A stretch of 33,186 nucleotides of DNA from Bacillota bacterium (lineage in GTDB: Bacteria; Bacillota; Dethiobacteria; DTU022; UBA8154). The DNA lies in NCBI GenBank assembly GCA_030656575.1, contig JAUSPO010000146.1, positions 1 through 33,186 on the forward strand. Direction: 5' to 3'. Position numbers and translations under genes: made by a program. The notes beneath the pieces were generated by a model, which searched no databases, had not been told where the DNA came from, and saw only the letters and a program-made list of their open reading frames with translations. Positions within the stretch are counted from its first letter, which is position 1. Each line of letters opens with the position of its first letter. This document shows positions 1-8,976 of the stretch, piece after piece.

Positions 1-147
1 CTGACCCGGGTCGGAACACATGTACAGGTAATGAGTCGAATGATGCACATGGGGGAAGTTCCGGGCAGCCCGGGCCACCTGTTCAGCGTTGACCACTGAA
101 GAGATGTTGGAACCGCAGTGACAAATAAAGACTCCAACGCGTTTCAT
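1..147 (-). CDS. hdrA: HdrA-like heterodisulfide reductase subunit A, N-terminal fragment
   Basis: The minus strand reads a 49-residue open frame that runs off the window edge. It starts at the ATG at 145-147 behind a GGAGG site. The start MKRVGVFICHCGSNI is the typical N-terminus of HdrA, the FAD and Fe-S subunit that bifurcates or confurcates electrons between ferredoxin, NADH or another donor and the HdrBC module. Only the first part of the N-terminal domain is present, so the FAD motif and ferredoxin domains cannot be checked. It lies 44 bases after hdrB and is the last operon gene visible. The assignment rests on the N-terminal motif plus the adjacent hdrB and hdrC. Confidence 0.85.
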   Translation of the reverse strand, partial: MKRVGVFICHCGSNISSVVNAEQVARAARNFPHVHHSTHYLYMCSDPGQ

Positions 148-191
148 TTGTTTTCCTCCACATCTTTCTTCCTTGTAGTTACAACAGCGTA

Positions 192-1058
192 TTATGCTAA
201 TGCTTTCGCTCTTAAAAGAGGACCGGGATTAACAAAATGTTTTTGAATACCCAGTTCTTTAGGCAGGATACCCATAGCAAGCCCCATTAACTCGGTGAAA
301 TAAAAAATGGGGATCTTATACTTGGTTTTTCTCTGCCTGTTCACATTTGCCTGCCTCATATCCAGGTTAAGCATACACAGAGGACAGGCCACTGTTATGC
401 AGTCCGCGCCGCTCTCCGCTGCAGCAGCCAGGATATCCCCGATTACGTGAAATCCTGCCTTAGAGTTATAAGTTGAATGGAAAGCTCCGCAGCATTCCAC
501 TTTGTGGCTCCAATCAACAGCTGTTCCACCCAGGGCACCAATGATATCATCAATGGAAGAAGGATTCTCCTGATCATCCATGGCCAGCTGCGGGGGGCGT
601 ACCAGCAGACAACCGTAATATGAAGCGACACGCAAACCGGTCAGCGGCTTAGTCACCCGGGCTGAAATATTATCCAGGCCGTATCTCTTACCAAAAACCT
701 CTACGCTGGAGAGGACATCATAAGTAGCGTTATATTCCATGTTCAGGACCCGGTTGATTTTTTCTTTCATCTCCGGAGAAGATTTGACCGCCTCCCTGGC
801 CGCTTTCAACTTGTTATAACAGGCCGCACATGATACGGCCACTTCAAGTTTTTCCCGTTCTGCAAGGGCCAGATTCCGTGCGGGCAGAGCAATGGCAAAA
901 AGGTGACCTCTATTATGACTATAAGAAGCGCCACAGCAGTTCCACTGGGGGATTTCCCGCAGTTCGACACCAAGCTTGCGGGCAAGAGCAAGGGTGGACA
1001 TATTAAATTCAACCCCTGTCGCGCTCAGGGAGCATCCGGGATAATAGGCATATTTCAC
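192..1058 (-). CDS. hdrB: HdrB-like heterodisulfide reductase subunit B (CCG domains)
   Basis: The 288-residue protein carries two CCG domains. The first has WNCCGASYSHNR followed by SCAACYNKL. The second has VECCGAFHSTYN followed by VACPLCMLNLD. In the family these cysteines bind the noncubane [4Fe-4S] clusters that reduce a disulfide or a comparable acceptor. Length matches the family (about 290). The start is GTG at 1056-1058, which overlaps the TGA stop of hdrC in a GTGA junction and so indicates translational coupling. In a bacterium without coenzyme M the partner is not a CoM-CoB heterodisulfide. The context suggests that HdrABC handles electrons from the upstream flavin, SDR and Mo/W enzymes. 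Family is certain; substrate is unknown. Confidence 0.92.
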   Translation of the reverse strand: MKYAYYPGCSLSATGVEFNMSTLALARKLGVELREIPQWNCCGASYSHNRGHLFAIALPARNLALAEREKLEVAVSCAACYNKLKAAREAVKSSPEMKEKINRVLNMEYNATYDVLSSVEVFGKRYGLDNISARVTKPLTGLRVASYYGCLLVRPPQLAMDDQENPSSIDDIIGALGGTAVDWSHKVECCGAFHSTYNSKAGFHVIGDILAAAAESGADCITVACPLCMLNLDMRQANVNRQRKTKYKIPIFYFTELMGLAMGILPKELGIQKHFVNPGPLLRAKALA

Positions 1059-1657
1059 GAATGGCCACCCTCTCTCTCCATTTCTTTGGTTCTGTCAAAA
1101 ATTTCTTTAACTGCACCGCCATCAGCAATTTTATGGGGCAGCAGGCTTATTTTTCTATTGAGCAGCATGGCCGGACCCAGCATAATATCTTTAAAAAACT
1201 GCCCTGATTTAAGATTGAAACCCATAATCAGGCCCATTTCAAATACCCGGCCGAACTGTCTGACCGACCAGAGAAAAAGATCCCCAAAAAGCTTGATCTG
1301 TTTCTCCGGTGCGTGACCGCGCTTAATGGCTTCCAGCCTTAAAGTGTCCATGATACGAGGCAGGTCAACGCTGCGTGGACAGCGGCTATAACAGGTGATA
1401 CAGTGGGAACACAACCAGATCGTATGAGAATGCAAAATGTCATCAACCATCCCCAACTGAAGCATGCGCATGATCTCCCGGGGCATATAATCCATATCAA
1501 AGGCCAAGGGGCATCCGGCTGAACATTTCCCACACTGATAACAGTCTTTCTCATCAACACCGCTCTCCTGGCGAACCATCGCCACGAAACTTCTACTCTC
1601 AGTGAAAAGGGTGCTGATATTCACTAAATTAGATTTTTTTACAGTTTTACTGCCCAT
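1055..1657 (-). CDS. hdrC: HdrC-like heterodisulfide reductase subunit C (2x[4Fe-4S] ferredoxin)
   Basis: The 200-residue protein has two classical [4Fe-4S] ferredoxin motifs, CYQCGKCSAGCP and CSHCITCYSRCP, in its N-terminal half, followed by a helical C-terminal region. This is the HdrC arrangement, in which the protein wires electrons between HdrA and the catalytic HdrB. The ATG at 1655-1657 lies 8 bases after GGAGGG. The stop overlaps the hdrB start. The gene follows the dikinase ATP subunit by about 49 bases on the same strand, so it is probably in the same transcript. Family call is firm. Confidence 0.92.
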   Translation of the reverse strand: MGSKTVKKSNLVNISTLFTESRSFVAMVRQESGVDEKDCYQCGKCSAGCPLAFDMDYMPREIMRMLQLGMVDDILHSHTIWLCSHCITCYSRCPRSVDLPRIMDTLRLEAIKRGHAPEKQIKLFGDLFLWSVRQFGRVFEMGLIMGFNLKSGQFFKDIMLGPAMLLNRKISLLPHKIADGGAVKEIFDRTKEMEREGGHS

Positions 1658-1706
1658 AGTCTCTACCCTCCAGCCCTGAGGACTCGCCGTAAAAAATAGC
1701 AGTTAA

Positions 1707-2804
1707 TTAAAACCTTTTAAATACCTTGCTTATAAACAGATCGGCAATGTTTTCCGCACTCAGCTTTTTATGCTCCACAACATTACTTACCGGTCTTGTT
1801 TGCAGAAGTAAGAGGTTATCCTCAGAGGACAAATCCTGATCTACAGCCCATTCCACATCCTGGGGAGCCCCAAAATACTGCTCCAGCTGCAGGGCAAAAC
1901 GAATTATTCTCTGAAGCTCTTCTCTGGAGAGGCAGGGGTTATTTTGCAGTTCCAACGGAACCTCTTCCTCAGTTGTTCCTTTACTGCTGTAGACAACCCG
2001 CTTTGTTTTACAATTAATCGTGGGATCAATATGCATAGTTTGCTTATCAATAACAAAACGATCCGGTGATATATCCCCCCCGACTACGCTCTCACCCAGT
2101 CCCCAGTTTCCTTCAACCACGATCTTGTTGCGGTCACCGCTGGTGGGGTGAACGGTAAAGGCAACACCGGACGACTTGGCGTTAACCATCTTTAGAACAC
2201 CAACACCGATGGGGGATGTAATATCAATCTTTGGTTCAGGCCCTCCCAGGGAAGTCCCCAGGGAAGGCCGAATAAAACTCTGCTGTGTACTCTTTTGAAT
2301 ACGATAAGCAATCGCCTGGGTGGTAAAAGTGCTGGACCAGCAGTGAATAATTTTTTGTATGACATCCTCAACACCCCGAATATTTAAATACGTTTCAAAC
2401 TGTCCCGGCATGCTCACAGGCCCACTGGAGCGAATTGCTACAGGAACATCTTCTATCCCGCTTTGCTCTTCCACTTCCCGGTAATAGATCCTGATCGTCT
2501 CCGCCATATCTTCCGGCATCTGTCTGGAATCGATCAACTTACGTAAAGCTAAACTGATTTTCTGGTATTCGCTGTAGTTTAAAGGACTGAAGAGGTTATA
2601 CTGTTTTAAATATTCGGTTATTTCCTGGTAAAGCCCTGTTTTATGAAGAAACAAGGTATAAGCATCCACAGAAAGGGCAAATCCTGGCGGTACCGGTAAC
2701 CCAACATGGGTCATCTCACCTAAATTTGCACACTTTTTGCCAACACTGAGAAACTTCTGCTGCGTCAGCTCATTAAACCTGAACAACCATCGTTTTTCAT
2801 CCAC
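1707..2804 (-). CDS. Dikinase ATP-grasp subunit (PEP synthase/PPDK N-terminal-like; phenylphosphate synthase beta-like)
   Basis: This stand-alone ATP-binding half of a PEP-synthase-type dikinase is about 365 residues long. Visible landmarks in order are KKCANLGEMTHVGLPVPPGF, VAIRSSGPVSMPGQFETYLN, VNAKSSGVAFTVHP, EGNWGLGESVVGGDISPDRF and finally DVEWAVDQ with LLLLQTRPVS. In the family this domain transfers the ATP beta-phosphate to the histidine of a swivelling His domain. Here the partner is encoded just upstream as a separate protein, as in phenylphosphate synthase of Thauera (40 and 70 kDa proteins). I chose the GTG at 2804 because AGGGAG then sits 8 bases upstream. An in-frame GTG at 2813 abuts that site. 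No CBS-domain third subunit is seen nearby. Confidence 0.82.
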   Translation of the reverse strand: MDEKRWLFRFNELTQQKFLSVGKKCANLGEMTHVGLPVPPGFALSVDAYTLFLHKTGLYQEITEYLKQYNLFSPLNYSEYQKISLALRKLIDSRQMPEDMAETIRIYYREVEEQSGIEDVPVAIRSSGPVSMPGQFETYLNIRGVEDVIQKIIHCWSSTFTTQAIAYRIQKSTQQSFIRPSLGTSLGGPEPKIDITSPIGVGVLKMVNAKSSGVAFTVHPTSGDRNKIVVEGNWGLGESVVGGDISPDRFVIDKQTMHIDPTINCKTKRVVYSSKGTTEEEVPLELQNNPCLSREELQRIIRFALQLEQYFGAPQDVEWAVDQDLSSEDNLLLLQTRPVSNVVEHKKLSAENIADLFISKVFKRF

Positions 2805-2818
2805 CAGTCCCACTCCCT

Positions 2819-4495
2819 TTAATCTTCCAGCAAATATACGACGCCCAAGTTACCGTCAACACGTACACGCTGGCCGTTTCTAATCTGCTTGGTTCCAACA
2901 AAAACGTTCATCACCACGGGAATATTGTACTCCCGTCCCACAATGGCGGCATGGGAAAGGCTCGCTCCCCTGTCGACGACGACACCTTTCAGCAGAGAAA
3001 AAACAGGCGTCCAGGTCGGATATGTGGCCGGTGCTACCAGCACTTCGCCTTCCTGCACCTTGGCCAGGTCTTCATCGTTTAAAATAACTCTGGCCGGACC
3101 TTCTGCCACACCCGGGGAACCGGGGACTCCGTATAAATCAGCTTTTAATTCCGGTCTGGGAACTGGGAAAGAACCAACCACGACCTTCAGGACAATAGGA
3201 TCGTTGGACTTAATCATCAGCCCCATGGCTTCTTCCATACTGAGAGTGCCGATCATGGGTGGATTATCCTTTTGACACCATTCACCCCACTCACGACGGC
3301 GGTCTTCCACAATGGGCTTCAGGTTGCAGTGGGTGGGCATAATAGCCGCCTTACGGATTTCATCAGGGATTATGAAAAGTACATCGTCGACCTCATTAAC
3401 GGCACCCGCTTCTTTAAAACGCTTTCCCCATTCCATTAGGGCACGGCGCATTAAAGCATGGGTATAAAATTCGTAGAGAATATTATGTTCTTCACTGAAA
3501 GAGCTGGACTTTTGAGCCAGTTCCATGATAGTTTTAAACCATTCCCGCTGTTCCGGAAGGATTTTTTCCAGGACTGTCTTCTCCATCTCTTCCCGCTCTT
3601 GAACCAGTTTTTTCCGTTCCAGGTCCAGGTCAAACTGAGATCCTTTTTTCACAAAATGACGGATATTAACCAATGCAGGTGTTACATCCTCCACCCAACT
3701 TGGCATGTTAAACTCCGACATACGATTGGAACGCCAGCCACGCTCCCAAATAAATTCATTTAATTGCTTCAGCCATTCCTGGGCCTCTTCTCTTGCCTGC
3801 AGGGCCGGGAGGTATTCCTTGGGTTGAAGGTCGGTAAAAATATCCTTAAACCCGCCTTCTTCAGCCATACGGGACAGTTCCCACATTCTTTTATCATCCT
3901 GGAAGACTTTATTATCAAAGCCCCTCATTAAAGCGTGAAAATCAGAGTGAGTATCATCAATGTTCAACAATTCCTTGCACATATTTTCAAAAAGAATATA
4001 TACCCCAAAAACCAGGTACATCAAATACATGTGTATTTCCCACATGCGTTTATTCACATCGATAAGGGCATCAAAATGCTCCAAAAGAGCGATATTAGAC
4101 GCAGTATGGACATCAAAATCTCTCAACACGTCATAACGCTCAATAAGTTCGTTGTTATACGATTCATAAACGCCTTCATAATCCTGGATAAAGGGAATAA
4201 GCTGGCGTCTGAATTCCTTTTCCCGGGCTTTTATCTCCTCAGGGTCATCCACAATAAGCAGGGCCAGGTAGCCGCCGCCGTCTTTGAGGCGCCAATCCCA
4301 CCCTTTACAGGTAGGAAGCGAAAGTTTCTCCGCACCCCACTGCATTCCATGGCGGCAAAAGTTAATCCACGACCATGCAAACATGGGCGTCCACGGGGGA
4401 ACAGAATGGGTTGCATCCAGGAACCAGGCCTTGTGGTGTTCAAGATCCACCTTCTCATCAAACTCAAAGGGTGTAATATCATACTTCATCGTCAT
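2819..4495 (-). CDS. Dikinase substrate-binding/His-domain subunit (phenylphosphate synthase alpha / rifampin phosphotransferase-like)
   Basis: The protein has 558 residues. Roughly the first 440 form a helical region with no textbook motif, where substrate binding would lie by analogy with rifampin phosphotransferase. The last ~110 residues are a PEP-utilising mobile domain beginning at DLYGVPGSPGVAEGPARV. The phospho-accepting histidine is in GASLSHAAIVGREYNIPVV, at codon 515, so catalysis looks intact. Together with the ATP-grasp subunit encoded 14 bases downstream it should phosphorylate an organic acceptor, releasing AMP and phosphate; that reaction is inferred from the family. Two starts are possible, ATG at 4495 or 4489. 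The second gives MKYD, which aligns with the MKYS start of the paralogue at 18935. Confidence 0.83.
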   Translation of the reverse strand: MTMKYDITPFEFDEKVDLEHHKAWFLDATHSVPPWTPMFAWSWINFCRHGMQWGAEKLSLPTCKGWDWRLKDGGGYLALLIVDDPEEIKAREKEFRRQLIPFIQDYEGVYESYNNELIERYDVLRDFDVHTASNIALLEHFDALIDVNKRMWEIHMYLMYLVFGVYILFENMCKELLNIDDTHSDFHALMRGFDNKVFQDDKRMWELSRMAEEGGFKDIFTDLQPKEYLPALQAREEAQEWLKQLNEFIWERGWRSNRMSEFNMPSWVEDVTPALVNIRHFVKKGSQFDLDLERKKLVQEREEMEKTVLEKILPEQREWFKTIMELAQKSSSFSEEHNILYEFYTHALMRRALMEWGKRFKEAGAVNEVDDVLFIIPDEIRKAAIMPTHCNLKPIVEDRRREWGEWCQKDNPPMIGTLSMEEAMGLMIKSNDPIVLKVVVGSFPVPRPELKADLYGVPGSPGVAEGPARVILNDEDLAKVQEGEVLVAPATYPTWTPVFSLLKGVVVDRGASLSHAAIVGREYNIPVVMNVFVGTKQIRNGQRVRVDGNLGVVYLLED

Positions 4496-4511
4496 TTCAC
4501 TCCTTTAGCAT

Positions 4512-5279
4512 TTAATTCATTACTCTGCCGCCATCCACTAACATCGTCTGGCCAGTGATAAAATCACTGTAAGGTGAGGCAAAAAAAGCCACAGCCCCGC
4601 AGACGTCCTGAGGAACACCCAGGCGCTGGAGACAGTTTAAAGAAGTATCATATTTACTGACATCTTTAACAATGGTTCGGCTGGCTTCCGTATCCGTAAA
4701 TCCCGGAGCCACTGCATTAACGGAAATATTATATTGGCCCAGTTCCCTGGCCAGCGCTCTGGTCAACCCAATCACACCTCCTTTCGAGGCAACATAGTGG
4801 ACAAGGTTGTGGGAACCGGTAAAGAAAACCTCGGAGGCAATATTGACAACTTTCCCCCTTCCAAGTTCCTTCATCTGAGGGAAAAAAGCCTTTGTTGTCA
4901 GCCACGGCCCTTTTACATTTACGTTCAGCATCTGGTCCCACTCATCTTCGTTGATCTCCATAAAAGATTTTCTGTCAACACCAAAATAAATAGCTGCGTT
5001 ATTAATAAGGATCTCCACAGGTCCCATACTCCGATAGACATCCTCGGCCATAGCGCCAACCTGACTGCTGTTAGTCACGTCCACCGCTACAGCTTTGACT
5101 TCAATTCCTTCATTTTGCAGTTCCCTTGCGGTCTTTGCCAATACTTCTTCATTTCTTGCACCGATCACGACCCTGGCCCCGTGCAGCCCCAGAAAACGTG
5201 CAAATTCTTTCCCAAGGCCTTTTCCACCACCGGTAATTACGGCTACTTTTCCGGAAAAATCAAGTCCTTCTACCTTCAT
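4512..5279 (-). CDS. Short-chain dehydrogenase/reductase (SDR)
   Basis: This is a classical SDR of 255 residues. It has the nucleotide-binding TGGGKGLG near residue 15, the LINNAA motif, a catalytic serine in VNIASEVFFTGS, the catalytic YVASK and the C-terminal GQTMLVDGG. An acidic residue after the second beta strand is not obvious and GARN follows instead, so NADP preference is possible but unproven. The ATG at 5277-5279 is preferred because GGGGTG lies just upstream and the protein then starts normally. The longer frame to 5381 would only overlap the FAD gene. It probably oxidises or reduces a hydroxyl or ketone on the pathway intermediate. Confidence 0.9.
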   Translation of the reverse strand: MKVEGLDFSGKVAVITGGGKGLGKEFARFLGLHGARVVIGARNEEVLAKTARELQNEGIEVKAVAVDVTNSSQVGAMAEDVYRSMGPVEILINNAAIYFGVDRKSFMEINEDEWDQMLNVNVKGPWLTTKAFFPQMKELGRGKVVNIASEVFFTGSHNLVHYVASKGGVIGLTRALARELGQYNISVNAVAPGFTDTEASRTIVKDVSKYDTSLNCLQRLGVPQDVCGAVAFFASPYSDFITGQTMLVDGGRVMN

Positions 5280-5311
5280 TGTTTCACCCCGATCTATTAA
5301 GACTTGGTTTC

Positions 5312-6973
5312 TTAAAAAGAACGTCCCGCCGTCTCCCAGATCTTCTCTAAACCCAGATCTCCGGCGATAACCTTGAAACAATTATAGCTGCTGCCCCTGC
5401 CAATTCCCCCTGCGGAATGAAGATTGGATGAACAAATGTATAAATTGGACACCGGGGTCCTGTAGTTGGATAATTCGGGTATAGGCCTGAACCTGCCCAG
5501 TTGGTAAGCATGCATGGCACCTTCCACCCAGCCGCCTTCAATCATATCGGGATGGCGGCAGACAACATCAAGGGGTGTAGTGATAAAGGCTTCAATCAGA
5601 TTATCCTTTGTCATATTGGGAGCATAATGAACCCATTGCTTGAAAAGTTCATCAACAAACTCTTTCTTTTTCTGCAGCCACTGCCGCTCTGAGAAGAAAC
5701 GAAATGGCGGTGCAAATTCCTCCACCAAGATACTGTGTTTGCCGGGATGGGCACGCGTCGGGTCCCAGATGCTATCGGGTGCAGTAATGATAAACATTTT
5801 ACTCGGCCATCCACGGGTAAAGATCTCGGCCTGGTAACGGGTGGCCATGTAATCAGGATCCTTGGGCCCGAAATATAAGCGGGGCTGCGGTCCCAAATCA
5901 GGGTTTGTTGCTGCCCCCTTATATTGGGGAAGTTCGTGCAGGGCCACATTACCCCACCAGATCTGAGCACGGTCATAATCTATATTGCGCACTCTATGAG
6001 CTACTTTGGAAGAGACGTACTGCTCACCCATCATGCGAAAGACAGTCTGCGGCACCCCCAGATCGCTGACTACAACCTGGGTCGCTCTTGCAGTGGAACC
6101 ATTTGCCAGTTCCACGCCAACGGCTTTGCCGTTCTCAATAATAATGCGTTCCACCTCGTGATGAACAAAAAACTTGCCTCCCATTTCGCTAAAAGCCCTT
6201 TGCAAAGCGTGGCTGATCGTATGGGTCCCGCCCAGCACTATGGAAGCAGATTCCCATGATAAGACCAGCGCCATGGTGTGAATTAAACCATAAAGACCTA
6301 TTACGTCCCCGGGGAAACAGCCTGTGGAAGTTTCAATAGCACGCATAAACAGCGTCCTTAATTCAGCGCTCTCAAAAAAATCGTAGGCGATCTGTTTTCC
6401 CGTCATAAACTGGTGAACCGGTTCCAACCCCGAATCGGGATCAAGGACGAGCCTTTCCAGCGCATCCGGTTCTCCGTAAGGGGTGGGAGGAGTGTAACGA
6501 TACTCACGAAAAGCTGCCCGCCAGTACTTGATATATTTATCATAGAGCATGCCATAGGCTTCCGCATCACGCTGAGAAAAGTTTTGGATCTGCTTGTATG
6601 TTTTATCAAAGTTTTCCTGGCTAAAAGATTCTTTTCCCGTCTCCAGATCAACGGTTAAGCAGGAATAACCGATAAAACTTGTTTCGTCATCAAAAACCAT
6701 TCCTTCATTTTGGTCGGGGAAAATGTACTGGAGCCCTTTGTCCTTCAACTTAAAATCTGTATAGGCAGGATGTGCCCAGAAACGGGTAAAATGGGCACAG
6801 GGGTTCTGGATAAACCCGGGCAGGGGCAGGTCCTCAACACAGGCCCCTCCGCCAATCTCCATCTGCCTTTCAAAGACGGCAGTTTTTAAACCAGCCCTTT
6901 GCAAATAACAGGCGATAATCGTTCCATGGTGACCTCCACCGACAACAATGGCATCATAAACTGCATCAGACAA
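5312..6973 (-). CDS. CrtI/PYROXD2-like FAD-dependent oxidoreductase (copy 1)
   Basis: The 553-residue protein begins with a Rossmann FAD site, DAIVVGGGHHG, then an ERQMEIGGGACVE segment. It ends with NLYICSSNLHSAGGIGRGS, the C-terminal FAD contact of the phytoene desaturase superfamily. Such enzymes desaturate, saturate or isomerise carbon-carbon bonds in hydrophobic or cyclic molecules; the reaction here is unknown. The start is TTG at 6971-6973, supported by AAAGGAGG eight bases upstream, with no better ATG. It is paired with a second family member at 7236-8846, separated by a 77-residue gene. No other carotenoid gene is present, so a carotenoid role is unlikely. The name phytoene desaturase should not be transferred. 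Confidence 0.85.
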   Translation of the reverse strand: MSDAVYDAIVVGGGHHGTIIACYLQRAGLKTAVFERQMEIGGGACVEDLPLPGFIQNPCAHFTRFWAHPAYTDFKLKDKGLQYIFPDQNEGMVFDDETSFIGYSCLTVDLETGKESFSQENFDKTYKQIQNFSQRDAEAYGMLYDKYIKYWRAAFREYRYTPPTPYGEPDALERLVLDPDSGLEPVHQFMTGKQIAYDFFESAELRTLFMRAIETSTGCFPGDVIGLYGLIHTMALVLSWESASIVLGGTHTISHALQRAFSEMGGKFFVHHEVERIIIENGKAVGVELANGSTARATQVVVSDLGVPQTVFRMMGEQYVSSKVAHRVRNIDYDRAQIWWGNVALHELPQYKGAATNPDLGPQPRLYFGPKDPDYMATRYQAEIFTRGWPSKMFIITAPDSIWDPTRAHPGKHSILVEEFAPPFRFFSERQWLQKKKEFVDELFKQWVHYAPNMTKDNLIEAFITTPLDVVCRHPDMIEGGWVEGAMHAYQLGRFRPIPELSNYRTPVSNLYICSSNLHSAGGIGRGSSYNCFKVIAGDLGLEKIWETAGRSF

Positions 6974-7001
6974 TTGGAAAACCTCCTTTTTAGCAATTTC
7001 A

Positions 7002-7235
7002 CTATCCTTTTAAAAACAAGATAAACGCCTTAAATAAAAAGACCGGCTTACGCAGAACCATCCACAGCATTTGCCGCAGATCCTTACCTTCTAAAAATGC
7101 AGTGATATACCAATGCACAGGCTCTGTCGATTCAATTTTCATACACAGACGATTGGCATTTTCCGGATCCACAAGCAGATCTGTTGTGTGAGCCGTTAGT
7201 TCTGTTTTCCCCAATCCGGTTGAACGCATCTTCAT
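7002..7235 (-). CDS. Small hypothetical protein between the two FAD oxidoreductases
   Basis: This is a 77-residue protein I do not recognise. The ATG at 7233-7235 directly abuts the TAA of the upstream FAD gene (TAAATG), and GGGG lies about nine bases before it, so it looks translated and coupled. It contains LLVDPENANRLCMKIES, then HWYITAFLEGKDLRQML, and ends in a hydrophobic, basic stretch rich in Phe, Leu and Lys. That C-terminal third could be an amphipathic or membrane-associated helix. Its position between two related flavoenzymes suggests an accessory or membrane-tethering role for one of them. This is inference from context only. Confidence 0.7.
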   Translation of the reverse strand: MKMRSTGLGKTELTAHTTDLLVDPENANRLCMKIESTEPVHWYITAFLEGKDLRQMLWMVLRKPVFLFKAFILFLKG

Positions 7236-8846
7236 TTATAACAACCCCTTTTCAACAGCTTTGGTGATTATCTCCGGTTCCTTCCACCACTTCTCAAAGC
7301 CGATTTCTTCCGCAATCGCATTGGCCCCGTTATAAGCAGGCCCGAAAACAACAAGGCCTCCGGAAAAACTGCTGGCACCGCAGAGAAACAGGTTTTTAAC
7401 AGGTGTAACGTGCCGTGAACAGTACTCGTTAGGGCGGTTATAACCCATCTGCAGCGCATGATACGCCCCCTGCTTGATTGATCCCTGCACCATATCCAGA
7501 AACTTATTTTCAATATCAAGAGGTGTTGATACGTAGTGCCATAAAAGGTTGTCATCTCTCAGGTTGGGAACATATTCTTCCAGGGTGCTCATTAAGCGCT
7601 CAGCTTGTTCCTGGCGAATGCGGTACCAGTGCTGGGCGCCCTCTGCCAGGTTATACGGCGCATGCTGGGAGATCTGTCCCGTATGCCTCCCCGGGGGGGC
7701 CTGACTGGGATCGTTGACACTGGGGAAAGTGCAGTTGAATGCTCCGCTGGTTAGTTTCCCTGCTCTAACCTGATCCCAATGGGCGATAAGCTCCTCATCC
7801 GTTTCTGCTCCAATCAGGTAGATAAAAGCATTATCAAGGTCGGGATTCTGATCGGCAGCCTTAAAATGCGGACGTTTTTCCAGGGCCATATGCACACCGA
7901 AAAGACTCATATCTTCCCATTTGTAGTCATTTATTCGCGTGATAAAATCTTTCTCCAGGTTTTCTTTCCCCACATAGTCAAAGAAAGTCTGATAGGGGTT
8001 AAGGGTGCTGGCTACATAGTTGGCATTATAGATGGTACCATTTTCCAGTTCCACTCCTTTGGCCACATTATTTTCCACAATAATGCGCTTAATGATCTGG
8101 CTGCCCAGAATCATTCCACCGTTATCGTAGACACATTTACTTAATACGTGGCTGAGACGGTGTGAACCCCCTATGCACTGGTAATAGTTGGCAGCCCGGT
8201 TAATCATGAGAGGGACAAGAAAACTTACCCCCTCCAGATTATAGTCCAAACCCCACTTGCAGGCTGCGTAAAGGATCAGGGCCTTTACATGTTCGTTTTC
8301 AAAAAGTTCATCCACGATCTCTTTGGGCGTTCTTCCCGTGTGGTCCTGAATTTCCCTCCCCACCTGAGTGCTCTGCATCTTTAACAAGTGTTCAAATGCG
8401 GGTTCCGCCCGAACATAGGTCGCCGGCGCCAAAAAATCATCCACATATGCTTTGTAACGATGGAACATTTCCCGATACGACTCGCTATCACGCTGTGAAA
8501 ACTGGGCAATAGACCGGCAGGTTCTTTCCACATCACTATAAATACAAAGACTTCGGCCATCTTTCAGAGGCATGGCCATCACAGGCTCCGGGCGGATAAA
8601 ACGCAAACCGTATTTTTCATACAGTTCCAGATCGGCAAAAACGGGTGCATAATCCACCATAGCATGGAAGACCGCATGGGTACTGTGCAGAAAACCGGGT
8701 AAGGTAACCTGCTCGGTTTGCAAGCCCCCTCCAATCTCCACCCTGCGTTCCAAAATCAGAACTTTTTGTCCGGCCTTGGCAAGGTAGCCGCCCAGTGTAA
8801 GGCCATTGGGTCCTGCCCCAATGATAATGCAATCGTAATTACTCAT
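7236..8846 (-). CDS. CrtI/PYROXD2-like FAD-dependent oxidoreductase (copy 2)
   Basis: The 536-residue protein starts [20 protein letters not shown], a canonical FAD-binding GxGxxG, followed by [13 protein letters not shown]. The end, [20 protein letters not shown], matches the C-terminal FAD contact of the family. It resembles the other flavoenzyme in architecture but is clearly divergent, so the two may act on successive intermediates or form a heteromer. The ATG at 8844-8846 is chosen. GGAGG lies 13 bases upstream, slightly far, while the longer frame to 8933 adds 29 unlikely residues. The 130 bases before it, after the Mo-enzyme stop, are AT-rich with two TATAAT-like hexamers on the minus strand, so an internal promoter is possible. 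Confidence 0.85.
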   Translation of the reverse strand: MSNYDCIIIGAGPNGLTLGGYLAKAGQKVLILERRVEIGGGLQTEQVTLPGFLHSTHAVFHAMVDYAPVFADLELYEKYGLRFIRPEPVMAMPLKDGRSLCIYSDVERTCRSIAQFSQRDSESYREMFHRYKAYVDDFLAPATYVRAEPAFEHLLKMQSTQVGREIQDHTGRTPKEIVDELFENEHVKALILYAACKWGLDYNLEGVSFLVPLMINRAANYYQCIGGSHRLSHVLSKCVYDNGGMILGSQIIKRIIVENNVAKGVELENGTIYNANYVASTLNPYQTFFDYVGKENLEKDFITRINDYKWEDMSLFGVHMALEKRPHFKAADQNPDLDNAFIYLIGAETDEELIAHWDQVRAGKLTSGAFNCTFPSVNDPSQAPPGRHTGQISQHAPYNLAEGAQHWYRIRQEQAERLMSTLEEYVPNLRDDNLLWHYVSTPLDIENKFLDMVQGSIKQGAYHALQMGYNRPNEYCSRHVTPVKNLFLCGASSFSGGLVVFGPAYNGANAIAEEIGFEKWWKEPEIITKAVEKGLL

Positions 8847-8976
8847 TTTGATAGAAAAGCCTCCTCTCACAAATGCTAAACTTCCTGACTCGTGATGATT
8901 ATAAAATGAATATAATAAAGGCGAAATATTCACAGTAGGTAAATATATTATAAAATTTGGTCTATAGTAGCTATGA

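Noticed and set aside
3935-4558. A 207-residue plus-strand open frame inside the dikinase subunit
   Set aside because: Antisense shadow of a well-supported gene, without family motifs or an initiation site.
5312-8846. Carotenoid biosynthesis (phytoene desaturases)
   Set aside because: Two CrtI-like proteins are present but no phytoene synthase or other carotenoid gene; the context is anaerobic catabolism.
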